Shown: positions 1-9,466 of the stretch, one piece after another | Layout of the letters: every line of letters starts with the position of its first letter | Numbering within the stretch: position 1 is the stretch's first letter | Source of the DNA: Glycomyces terrestris | Lineage (GTDB): Bacteria; Actinomycetota; Actinomycetes; Mycobacteriales; Micromonosporaceae | NCBI RefSeq assembly: GCF_003933745.1 | Contig: NZ_RSEB01000003.1 | Coordinates: 372,001 to 436,000, forward strand | Reading direction: 5' to 3' | DNA length: 64,000 nt | Notes under the pieces: model-generated | Database searches by the model: none | What the model was told of the DNA's origin: nothing | What the model saw: the letters and a program-made list of their open reading frames with translations, nothing else | Program-made: the position numbers and the translations under genes

Positions 1-2219
1 AGGCTGGGGCGTACGCGCTCCATCGCCTGCTCGACGTGGGCGGCGGTGACGACGCTGGCGTCGAGCGACTCGCGCATGGCGGTGAGCGCGGCCTCGCGCA
101 CGAGCGCGGCGCAGTCGGCGGCCGAGTACAGCCACAGCTCGTCGGCGACCGCGGCGAGGTCCACGTCGTCGGCGAACGGCACGTTCTTCGCGTTGGCGCG
201 CAGGATGTCCGCGCGCCCGCGCGCGTCCGGCGGCGGCACGTAGACGAGGCGCTCGAGCCGGCCGGGGCGCAGCAGCGCGGGGTCGATCATGTCGGGCCGG
301 TTGGTGGCGCCCACGACGACGACGTCGTGCAGGGCCTCGGCGCCGTCGAGCTCGGTGAGCAGGGCCGCCACGACGCGGTCGGCCGTGCCGCCGTCCGTGC
401 CGGCGCCGCGCACCGGCGCGAGGGCGTCGAGCTCGTCGAAGAACATCAGGGTCGGACTGGCCTGGCGGGCGCGGCGGAACAGGTCGCGCACGTTCTTCTC
501 CGACTCGCCGACCCACTTGTTCAGCAGCTCGGAGCCCTTGACGCTCATGACGTTCGCGTGCCCCTCCCCCGCGACCGCGCGCACGATGTAGGTCTTGCCG
601 CACCCGGGCGGGCCGTACAGGAGGATGCCGCGCGGGGCCTCGATCCCGAGGCGGGTGAACGCGTCCGGGTAGGTGAGCGGCCACAGCACCGTCTCGGTGA
701 GGGTCTGCTTCAGGTCCTCCATGCCGCCGACGTCGGCGAGGGTGAGCCCGCCGAGCTCGACGGCGTCGCCGCCGAGGCTGGTGGGCCGCACCGACTCCAG
801 GGCGCCGTCGAAGTCGGCCGGCTGGAGCGCGGTGGCCCCGCCGTCCTTGGCGCGCAGCGCGGCCCGCACCCCGGCCTCGCGGACCATGACGGCGAGGTCG
901 GAGGCGACGTAGCCGGGGGCGCGGTGCGCCACGGACTCGAGCTTCACGTCCTCGGCGACCTTCATCGAGCGGGTGAAGTAGACGAGGAGGTCGCGGCGGG
1001 CCTCGGCGTCGGGCATGGGGACGACGACCTCGTGCTCCAGGCGCGAGCGGAGCGCGGCGTCGACGTCCTCGGTGCGCGCGGTGGTGCACACCACGGCGTG
1101 CTCGCCCGGTTCGGCGAGGACCTCCTCGACGAGGCGGGAGAACATGGTGCCCAGCGGGGTCCGGCGCCCGGCCGGGGCCAGGTGCTCGACCCCGCGGACG
1201 AGGAGCACGCCCGGGACGGGGAGCGCGGCGACGGCGGCGCGGAGCCGGTCGGCGGCGGCGTTCGCCTCGAGGGCGGCCAGGTCGGAGCCGGAGACCTCGC
1301 TGACGCCCGCGCCGACCGCCGCGGCGACCGAGCGGACGACGGTGGCCTTCCCGGCGCCCGAGGGGCCCGAGACGAGGACGCCGAGGGCCATGTCGGTGCC
1401 GACGACCTTGAGGACCTCGCGGTGGTTGAAGCCGAGGTCGAGGAGTTCGCGCAGTTCCTCGGCGGGGATCTTCGCGCCCGCGAGCTCGTCGTAGGGGATC
1501 GGCGCGACGCCCGGGACCGCTTCGGGCGCACGGGGTTCGGCGAGCGGCGCGCGGGTCTCGGCCCGCGGGCGGACGGCGGCGGCGCTGCCGCCGTAGGAGG
1601 CGGGCATGCGCTCGCGGCCGGCGGGGAGGGGGGCGTCGGCGGCGGCGCGGGTCGCGCCGACCCACTCGACGCGGGTGTCGGAGGTGATCATCGCGCCGCG
1701 GGCGGGGCTGGCCTCGACCACGTTGAGCACCATGGTGGTCCAGCCCATGCCGAGGGTGTTGTTCAAGGTGCGGCGGGTGGCCGTGACGGCGTCGCGGGCG
1801 GCGGAGCCGAGCTCGATCGGCAGGAGCGACACGTCGTCGCCCTCGCAGACGACCTTCGACAGGAGTGCGAGGCGCAGCGTGTCGGGGTCGACGACCGCGA
1901 CCGCGGAGGCCGGGCCGGACAGGACGACCCGGTCGGCGGCGGTGAGCTCCACGGGCGCGAGCCGCACGGGGTCGCCGTCGCGGGCGCCGATGTTGCCGAG
2001 GGTGAGGTCGTCGGCGTAGAGGGCGCGCCGGGAGGCGTACCGGTCGGCTTCGAGGACGATCGCGGCGGTCGCGCGCCGCCCCGTGATCCCGACGGCGTCG
2101 CCGGGGCGCAGGCCCAGGGCGGTGAGGGCCTCGGGGTGGAGGCGGACGATGCCGCGCCGCGCGTCGAGCGCGGCGCGGGCGCGGGTGGCGGTCAGTGTGA
2201 GGGTGCCTGCTTCGGTCAC
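1..2219 (-). CDS. CDC48/VCP-like AAA+ ATPase (3' end cut by window edge)
   Basis: AAA+ unfoldase of the CDC48/VCP (VAT) type, which threads proteins through a hexameric double ring in the cytoplasm. It starts at a GTG (2219); 739 codons are visible and only the last few residues appear to be missing. In order: an N-terminal double-psi-barrel-like region (about residues 1-180), D1 ATPase with Walker A GPSGAGKA near residue 284, then D2 ATPase with Walker A GPPGCGKT at 536, Walker B FFDELDAL near 591, and an RPGRLERLV segment. The D1 Walker B position reads LLVRGVEHL, so the expected acidic pair is gone; D1 may bind but not hydrolyse ATP. Family assignment is firm; the substrate is unknown. Confidence 0.9.
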   Translation of the reverse strand, partial: MTEAGTLTLTATRARAALDARRGIVRLHPEALTALGLRPGDAVGITGRRATAAIVLEADRYASRRALYADDLTLGNIGARDGDPVRLAPVELTAADRVVLSGPASAVAVVDPDTLRLALLSKVVCEGDDVSLLPIELGSAARDAVTATRRTLNNTLGMGWTTMVLNVVEASPARGAMITSDTRVEWVGATRAAADAPLPAGRERMPASYGGSAAAVRPRAETRAPLAEPRAPEAVPGVAPIPYDELAGAKIPAEELRELLDLGFNHREVLKVVGTDMALGVLVSGPSGAGKATVVRSVAAAVGAGVSEVSGSDLAALEANAAADRLRAAVAALPVPGVLLVRGVEHLAPAGRRTPLGTMFSRLVEEVLAEPGEHAVVCTTARTEDVDAALRSRLEHEVVVPMPDAEARRDLLVYFTRSMKVAEDVKLESVAHRAPGYVASDLAVMVREAGVRAALRAKDGGATALQPADFDGALESVRPTSLGGDAVELGGLTLADVGGMEDLKQTLTETVLWPLTYPDAFTRLGIEAPRGILLYGPPGCGKTYIVRAVAGEGHANVMSVKGSELLNKWVGESEKNVRDLFRRARQASPTLMFFDELDALAPVRGAGTDGGTADRVVAALLTELDGAEALHDVVVVGATNRPDMIDPALLRPGRLERLVYVPPPDARGRADILRANAKNVPFADDVDLAAVADELWLYSAADCAALVREAALTAMRESLDASVVTAAHVEQAMERVRPS

Positions 2220-2472
2220 GCGGCCCAGCCTATTACGGGCGGGGCCCGGTCGGCGACGCTCGCCTTCGGGCCCCGGGGTCGGACATGTCGGTTCGCCGCC
2301 GCCCCGGCCGCGAGTGCTCCGGCGGGGTGCGGACAGTCGGGACGGGCTCGCTGCGGAGGCGGCGTCTCGGCGGAGGCGGTGCCGTCGGCCCGGTCGGCGG
2401 CGTCCTCGATCCCGCGCGGCTTCGCCCGCGAGGCGAACGGGGTCCGGGGCGGCCGGCGGCCCGGCCGCCGGG

Positions 2473-2673
2473 CTACTCCTCGGCGGGGGTGAGGTCCATG
2501 CGGTAGACGGTCTTGCCGTCCTCGAGGAGGACCGCGGTGGAAGCGCCCTGGTCGGCGAACTCGCGCCAGCGCTCGCCCAGCCAGGACTCGGCGTCGCCCT
2601 GGCTGCCCAGGTCGCTGTCGGGGGTTTCGAGCGTGTTGCCTTCGGCGTCTTCGAGCTTCCAGGTCCAAGTCAT
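2473..2673 (-). CDS. conserved small acidic protein, unknown function
   Basis: A 66-residue acidic protein beginning MTWTWKLEDAEG, with a Trp-rich N-terminus and a predicted mixed alpha/beta fold. It has no signal peptide and no membrane segment, so it is probably cytoplasmic. Small proteins of this kind recur in actinobacteria, from memory, without an assigned function. It stands alone: 253 bp separate its stop from the CDC48-like start downstream, and nothing else was recognised in that gap. The codon positions show the strong G/C third-position bias of neighbouring genes, which supports a real gene despite its length. Confidence 0.65.
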   Translation of the reverse strand: MTWTWKLEDAEGNTLETPDSDLGSQGDAESWLGERWREFADQGASTAVLLEDGKTVYRMDLTPAEE

Positions 2674-2722
2674 GGGGCAACAGTACGCGATCGGGCGGGC
2701 GCGCGGTCTGCGAAGCCCGGCG

Positions 2723-4621
2723 TCACCAGTCCCACCGGTCGCTCGCCGGGGCGGTCACGGGAGTGCGTTCGACCTGCGGGGGCTCCGCCTCGGCGCGGCG
2801 GGGCCCGAAGGCCGCGGCGAGCGCGAACAGGGTCCACAAGGGCAGCAGCGCGATCCACAGCCAGGCCGGGGAGACGGGCATGGGGGCGAGGGTCGCGACG
2901 CCGCGGTCGACGGCGTCGAGGACGGCGAGGCCGCCGACGATCGCGGTGAAGCCGCCGAGGAAGCGCACGCCGGCGCGGAACCAGGAGCGGCCGGCGAGGA
3001 GCCAGCCGCAGCCCCACAGGGCCACCGCGAGCGCTTCGTAGTCGGCCCGGCCGGACCACACGGCGAGGACGAACAGCAGTGCGCCGCAACCGGTCGCGAT
3101 GGCGGAGAAGGTCATCGCGCCGGCGCGCGGCGGATTCGGGGAGCGGGCGGCGCCGAGCCAGCCGGCGCCGGCGAGGAAGAGCAGGGCGGCGGCGAAGGCG
3201 ACGGCGGCCTGGAACTCGAGGCGGTCGGTGAAGCGGGCGCCGAGCCAGTCGCAGGTCGCGGGCAGGTCGGCGGTGTCCTGGAGGCCGCACTGCCAGGCCT
3301 TGAGGGAGCGGAGCGGGTCGCCGGCGACGCGGGCGGCGTCGGCGCCGCAGGGCGGGAGGACGGAGGGCGCGGTGCGGTAGGCGCCCGGCTCGTCGAAGCA
3401 GTTGCCGACGCCGGTGCCGTCCCACCACAGGTCGAGGCGGTTGCGGTGGCGGGCGCCGTCCTCGCGTTCGCCGAAGACGTTGCCGCTGAAGGTGTTGCGG
3501 TCGCCGCCGAGGCCGGTGTCCTGGCCGGGGGTGCCCCAGGCGGCGACGGCGGCGGTCTGCTGGTCCCAGATGCGGTTGCCGGTGACGGCGGTGCCGGTGC
3601 CGTCGGCGACGAGGACGCCGACGCCGGAGGGGTAGGCGCGGTCGGGGCAGAGGACGCCGTCGGCCCAGTCGCGGTCGGCGGGGTCGCCTTCGCAGGCGGC
3701 GGTGCCGAGTCGGTGGTAGTGGTCGGTGTTGTTGCCGTACAGGACGTTGTCGGCGGCGGTGACCTCGGCGGTGGGGCCGGTGTCGGCGACGACGAGTCCG
3801 GTGGTGTTGCCGTGCAGGCGGTTCGCGGTGGCGGTGGCGGTGGTGGCGGTGCCGCGGATCTCGAGGCCGGCGGTGTTGCCGGTCGCCTCGCAGCCGGTGA
3901 CGGCGGCGTTCGAGTTCTCGACGAGGATGCCCGCGGTGTCGGCGGTCTCGGCCGTGCAGTCGGTGAGGGCGACGCCGGTGGAGTCGGCGATGTGGAGGCC
4001 GGCGCCGTCGCTCTGGAAGGCGCCGACCTCGACGAGGGCGGCGCTCTCGACGGCGGTGAGGCGCAGGGCGGCGCCGCGGGCCTGGCCGAAGGCGATCCCC
4101 TTGAGGTAGAGGCCGGAGGCGGCGTGGGCGGTGAGGACGGTGTCGGCGGTGAAGCGGGCCGAGATCTGGACGTCGTCGGGGCTGTCGCCGAGGCCCTCGA
4201 TCTGGAGGCCGGGGGTCTCCAGGACGATCGCGGCGTCCACGGCGTAGTGGCCCGGGAGGACCTGGATGCGGGCGCCGGGGGCGGCGGCGGCGATCGCGGC
4301 GGGCAGGTCGCGGTAGCCGTCGGCGAGGCAGTCCTCCTGGAGGCGCTCGTTGGCGATGCGCTCGTTGTAGACGACGCCCTCGTTGCGCTCGGTGAAGTCC
4401 TCGGCGTCGGCGGTGCAGACGAGGAGGAGGTCGCCGTCCTCGCGGTAGGCGGGCGGTTCGGCGGCGGGGAGGGCGGGGAAGGGGTCGGGTGCGGCGATGC
4501 GGCCCTCGGTGGCGGTGCCACCGACGTAGCAGGTGAAGACGAGCACGGCGAGCACGCCGGTCATGAACGCGAGGGCGGCGAGCCGGTGGTCGGGGCGGTC
4601 ATTGAGGCGTGTGGGGGGCAC
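2723..4621 (-). CDS. membrane-anchored right-handed beta-helix repeat protein
   Basis: A 632-residue protein from a GTG at 4621; an in-frame ATG at 4564 is an alternative start and neither has a clear ribosome site. An N-terminal hydrophobic segment (about residues 17-37) acts as signal or anchor. Residues about 90-430 form short repeating strands with recurrent Asn/Gly turns and phrases such as NSNAAVTGCEATGNTAGLEI, typical of right-handed parallel beta-helix (NosD/pectate-lyase-like) folds. About four to five transmembrane helices follow, then a short Pro/Glu-rich tail. The helix is probably extracytoplasmic and might bind or cleave polysaccharide, but no catalytic set can be assigned. A helix plus C-terminal multi-pass membrane domain is an unusual layout. 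Confidence 0.75.
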   Translation of the reverse strand: MPPTRLNDRPDHRLAALAFMTGVLAVLVFTCYVGGTATEGRIAAPDPFPALPAAEPPAYREDGDLLLVCTADAEDFTERNEGVVYNERIANERLQEDCLADGYRDLPAAIAAAAPGARIQVLPGHYAVDAAIVLETPGLQIEGLGDSPDDVQISARFTADTVLTAHAASGLYLKGIAFGQARGAALRLTAVESAALVEVGAFQSDGAGLHIADSTGVALTDCTAETADTAGILVENSNAAVTGCEATGNTAGLEIRGTATTATATANRLHGNTTGLVVADTGPTAEVTAADNVLYGNNTDHYHRLGTAACEGDPADRDWADGVLCPDRAYPSGVGVLVADGTGTAVTGNRIWDQQTAAVAAWGTPGQDTGLGGDRNTFSGNVFGEREDGARHRNRLDLWWDGTGVGNCFDEPGAYRTAPSVLPPCGADAARVAGDPLRSLKAWQCGLQDTADLPATCDWLGARFTDRLEFQAAVAFAAALLFLAGAGWLGAARSPNPPRAGAMTFSAIATGCGALLFVLAVWSGRADYEALAVALWGCGWLLAGRSWFRAGVRFLGGFTAIVGGLAVLDAVDRGVATLAPMPVSPAWLWIALLPLWTLFALAAAFGPRRAEAEPPQVERTPVTAPASDRWDW

Positions 4622-4709
4622 GGAGACAGGGTAGCCCGCGGCGCACACGGTGTGAAGAGGCCTGAATCGGCTGGGGCCCAAACATTTCGGGCATCGCGGC
4701 GGGGTCGTC

Positions 4710-4744
4710 GCGGCATACCGCCCCCGGTTGGGGCGGTATGCCGC
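4710..4744 (-). terminator. strong stem-loop downstream of groEL
   Basis: A perfect 15-bp inverted repeat (4710-4724 and 4730-4744) with a 5-nt loop lies between the groEL stop and the next start on the same strand. It lacks a U-tract, as is common for actinobacterial terminators, and could work in both directions. Confidence 0.75.
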
Positions 4745-4790
4745 TTGCGCAGCGGCTGCGCCGTCTGCACTGGCAGCCAGTACAGAGAAA

Positions 4791-4825
4791 GGGAGAACCA
4801 CTCACTTTACAGTGAGCGGTCCTCC
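4791..4825 (-). terminator. first stem-loop after groEL
   Basis: Nested complementary arms (GGGAG/CTCCC outside, CTCACT/AGTGAG inside) about 50 nt past the groEL stop. Weaker than the 4710-4744 hairpin; the two may act in tandem as terminator and 3' end stabiliser. Confidence 0.45.
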
Positions 4826-4873
4826 CTCGCGGTACTCAGTCGGCCTGAGCGAGCACTCCCGAAGGGGCGCTTG

Positions 4874-6628
<1,755 letters not shown>

Positions 6629-6634
6629 TCAGGT

Positions 6635-6661
6635 ATAGCACTCTCGCCTTGAGAGTGCCAA
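6635..6661 (-). promoter_or_regulatory. CIRCE operator, groEL-distal (HrcA site)
   Basis: ATAGCACTC, nine bases, GAGTGCCAA; 16 of 18 arm positions match CIRCE. Eight bases (6628-6634 plus the arm edge) separate it from the first site, so two HrcA dimers would lie about three helical turns apart. Confidence 0.88.
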
Positions 6662-6780
6662 TCCGGGGCACGAAACCAGTGGTGGAGCGCGCGCCCGCCC
6701 GGACGGGGCCCGGCGAGGGCGCGGCCGGGCGCCGCGAACAGCCCCCGCGGCGCCGAACGCCGCCGCGCCGCGGGACGGGA

Positions 6781-7734
6781 TCAGGGCGTCGGGGAGGGCG
6801 ATCCCGGGTGGCCGGGCTCGCCCGGGCCGGTGTACCCGCCCGGGGCCGCCGCGCCCGACGCCTCGGCCGAGAGCGAGGTCGCCGAGACCGACTCGGTGCG
6901 CCCGCGCAGCCACGCGTACGTGCACAGCGCCGCCGACAGGATCCAGATCATCGGCGCCAGGAGCAGCAGCGCCATCACCGCCTCGGTGACGATCGTGAGG
7001 ACCGCGGCGAGCCAGCCCGCGAAGACCGCGTGCCACAGGCCCGCGAGCAGCAGCCCGACCAGCGCGATGACGAGGTTCGCGGCGACCGCGACGAGCACCA
7101 CGATGACGAGCCGCCCGAGCGCGGGCCAGAACGCCGAGTGCGTCAGCTGGACCGAGCGCGCGTACGGGCTGCGGTGCGCCTCGAAGACCGCGGCCGGGGC
7201 CATGAGGCTGAGCGCGAACACCGCCCACAGGCCCGGCAGCACACACAGCACCAGGCCGACCGCGATCGTGACCCAGGCGAGCAGCAGCCACAGGAAGAAC
7301 CTGCCGCCGCGCTTGAACCCGAACGAGAACGCCTCCCCGAGGCTGAGGAAGCCCCCGGCCGCCTCGGCCGCCGCCGTGCGGACCGCGGCCAGGACCGCCG
7401 AGCCGGAGACGTACAGGACCGCGAGCGTGAGCACCAGGCCGATGAACCCGGCCAGCGCGCCCGGGGAGTACTCGCGCGCGAACGCGCCCCAGTCGGTGAC
7501 GACGATGTCCTGCTTCGGGGCGCGCACGTTGTTGTTGTAGGCGCCGAGGACCCAGCGGGGCAGGACCACGCCGATGAGCAGGATCAGGCCGACGGTGCGC
7601 CACGAGCGCTGGACGACGTCGAAGGAGGCGTGCCACCAGCCCTCGAAGGCGTCGGTGACGAGGGGGTCGCCGCCGGAGAAGCGGCCCGAGGGCTCCTCGG
7701 ACTGCCCGGAGTTCCAGTAAGGATCGTCGCTCAT
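6781..7734 (-). CDS. multi-pass membrane protein, unknown function
   Basis: 317 residues starting MSDDPYWNSGQSEEP. A short polar head is followed by about six hydrophobic helices (first near residues 48-65) and a Pro/Gly/Ser-rich cytoplasmic tail ending PGSPSPTP. The repeated pattern of helix pairs around a conserved SLGEAFSFGFKRGGRFF segment resembles the membrane domain of glycerophosphoryl-diester-phosphodiesterase-like and DUF975-type proteins, but no catalytic domain is attached. A transport or envelope role is possible and not shown. The gene is single, downstream of the groEL regulatory region and divergent from the peptide transporter. Confidence 0.7.
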   Translation of the reverse strand: MSDDPYWNSGQSEEPSGRFSGGDPLVTDAFEGWWHASFDVVQRSWRTVGLILLIGVVLPRWVLGAYNNNVRAPKQDIVVTDWGAFAREYSPGALAGFIGLVLTLAVLYVSGSAVLAAVRTAAAEAAGGFLSLGEAFSFGFKRGGRFFLWLLLAWVTIAVGLVLCVLPGLWAVFALSLMAPAAVFEAHRSPYARSVQLTHSAFWPALGRLVIVVLVAVAANLVIALVGLLLAGLWHAVFAGWLAAVLTIVTEAVMALLLLAPMIWILSAALCTYAWLRGRTESVSATSLSAEASGAAAPGGYTGPGEPGHPGSPSPTP

Positions 7735-7920
7735 AGGGCGGATCGTAGACCAGCCAACCGTGCATATCAGACAAACGACCGCAGCGCATCCGTTCGGGGA
7801 CGCCCGGTTGTCCGATTCGCCCGCCGCGGGCGGGCGGACGCATTAGCGTCTGCGGCAGGTGTCGGCGCGCGCGGCGCCGGGTACAGGCGGCGGATCGCCG
7901 AGAGACAGGGAGGGCCGGAG

Positions 7921-9462
7921 ATGTCCCATCGCGAGCACCCCGCAGCGGCCGGCCGAGAGAAGACGTTCTTCGGGCATCCGCGCGGCCTGGCCGTGCTGTT
8001 CGGCACCGAGATGTGGGAGCGGTTCAGCTTCTACGGGCTCCAGGGCATCCTGCTGACGTTCCTGACCGCGAGCGTGCTCCAGAACGGGCTCGGGCTGGAG
8101 GACACGGTCGCGGTGCCGATCGCCTCGCTGTACTCGGGCGCGGTGTACCTGACGTCGCTGCCGGGCGGGTGGCTCGCCGACCGGGTGCTGGGCGCGCGGC
8201 GCGCGGTCCTCATCGGCGGCGTCGTCATCATGTTCGGCCACATCTCGATGGCGATCCCGGTCGAGGGGCCGGGGCTGGTGTTCTTCGGCCTGTTCCTGGT
8301 GGTGCTCGGCTCGGGCCTGCTGAAGCCGAACATCTCGGTGATGGTGGGGCGGCTGTACGACGGGGACTCGGACGCGCGGCGCGACTCCGGGTTCTCGGTG
8401 TTCTACATGGGCATCAACCTGGGCGCGTTCCTCGGCATCCTGGTGACGCCGTACCTGGCGGGCGAGGACCGGTGGCACCTGGGCTTCGGCGCGGCCGCGG
8501 TCGGGATGGCGCTGGGCCTGCTGTGGTACGTGCGCGGGTGGCCGCGGCTGACGAACGCCGGCATCGGGCCCTCGCGGCCGCTGGCGCCGGAGGAGCGCGG
8601 CAAGGTCGTCCGCATCGTCGTCGTCTCGCTGGTGGTCGCGGCGGTCGCGATCGCGGTTTGGGCGGCGACGGGGACGCTGACGCTCGCGACCGTGCCGACG
8701 GTGGTGACGATCCTGTCGATCGCGGCCGCGGTCTGGTACTTCGTGTACATCTTCGGGGAGGCGAAGGACGTCACGGCGGCCGAGAAGGCGGGCCTGCGCG
8801 CGTACGTGGGCCTGTTCGTGGCGGCCGTCGTGTTCTGGATGCTGTACCTCCAGATGGGCTCGATCCTGACGGCGTTCGCGGCGAACTCGGTGGACCTCGA
8901 CTCGTGGGGCTTCCATCTGCCGGCGGGCGGGGTGCAGAACTTCAACTCGATCGCGATCCTGGTGTTCTCCCCGATCTTCGGCGCGATCTGGCTCAAGGCC
9001 GGCGAGGGCTTCGGGACGGCGTACAAGTTCGCGCTCGGCGTGGGACTGACGGGCCTGTCGTGGGTGCTCCTGGGCTGGCTCCAGGGCCGCGCGGACGGGG
9101 GCGTGCTGGTGGCGCTCGGCTGGATGGCCGTGGTGTACCTGCTGCTGACGTGGGGCGAGCTGTGCGTCTCGCCGGTCGGCCTGTCGGTGACGACGCAGCT
9201 GGCGCCGGCCGCGCTCAAGGGGCAGCTCATGGGCGTGTGGTTCCTGGGCCCGGCGGTGGGGACGCCGCTGGGCGGGCAGGCGTACGCGTTCCTGGTGCCG
9301 AAGGTCGGCGAGCAGGCGTTCTTCTACCTCCTCGCCGGGCTCGCGCTCCTGGCGGCGGTGGTGCTGGCGGTGTGCAGCCCGGCGCTGCACCGGCTCATGG
9401 GCCGCGGCGGGCACGGCCCGGACGCGGTGCTGGAGACGCCGCCGGAGCCGCGGGCGCGGTAG
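7921..9462 (+). CDS. POT/PTR family proton-dependent oligopeptide transporter
   Basis: Proton-coupled di/tripeptide importer of the major facilitator superfamily (PTR2/Dtp group) in the cytoplasmic membrane. 513 residues from the ATG at 7921, preceded by GGGAGGGCCGGAG. The family signature near the N-terminus is clear: EMWERFSFYGLQGIL at about residues 36-50, the ExxER-F-x-Y proton/substrate motif of TM1. FSVFYMGINLGAFLG (TM5 signature) follows near residue 160. About 14 transmembrane helices are predicted, including the extra central pair of bacterial POT proteins. It is monocistronic; the next gene converges with a 4-bp gap. Confidence 0.92.
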   Translation: MSHREHPAAAGREKTFFGHPRGLAVLFGTEMWERFSFYGLQGILLTFLTASVLQNGLGLEDTVAVPIASLYSGAVYLTSLPGGWLADRVLGARRAVLIGGVVIMFGHISMAIPVEGPGLVFFGLFLVVLGSGLLKPNISVMVGRLYDGDSDARRDSGFSVFYMGINLGAFLGILVTPYLAGEDRWHLGFGAAAVGMALGLLWYVRGWPRLTNAGIGPSRPLAPEERGKVVRIVVVSLVVAAVAIAVWAATGTLTLATVPTVVTILSIAAAVWYFVYIFGEAKDVTAAEKAGLRAYVGLFVAAVVFWMLYLQMGSILTAFAANSVDLDSWGFHLPAGGVQNFNSIAILVFSPIFGAIWLKAGEGFGTAYKFALGVGLTGLSWVLLGWLQGRADGGVLVALGWMAVVYLLLTWGELCVSPVGLSVTTQLAPAALKGQLMGVWFLGPAVGTPLGGQAYAFLVPKVGEQAFFYLLAGLALLAAVVLAVCSPALHRLMGRGGHGPDAVLETPPEPRAR

Positions 9463-9466
9463 CGGC

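Noticed and set aside
36..2492. Long open frame on the plus strand across the CDC48-like gene, and similar long frames elsewhere (such as 2513-6523 and 20697-23978).
   Set aside because: High G+C makes stop codons rare in antisense frames. The sequences are Gly/Arg/Asp-rich without motifs, while the opposite strand encodes recognised proteins.
4710..4744. Perfect 15-bp inverted repeat as an insertion-sequence end.
   Set aside because: No transposase or matching second end is near, and it lies just after groEL, where a terminator is expected.
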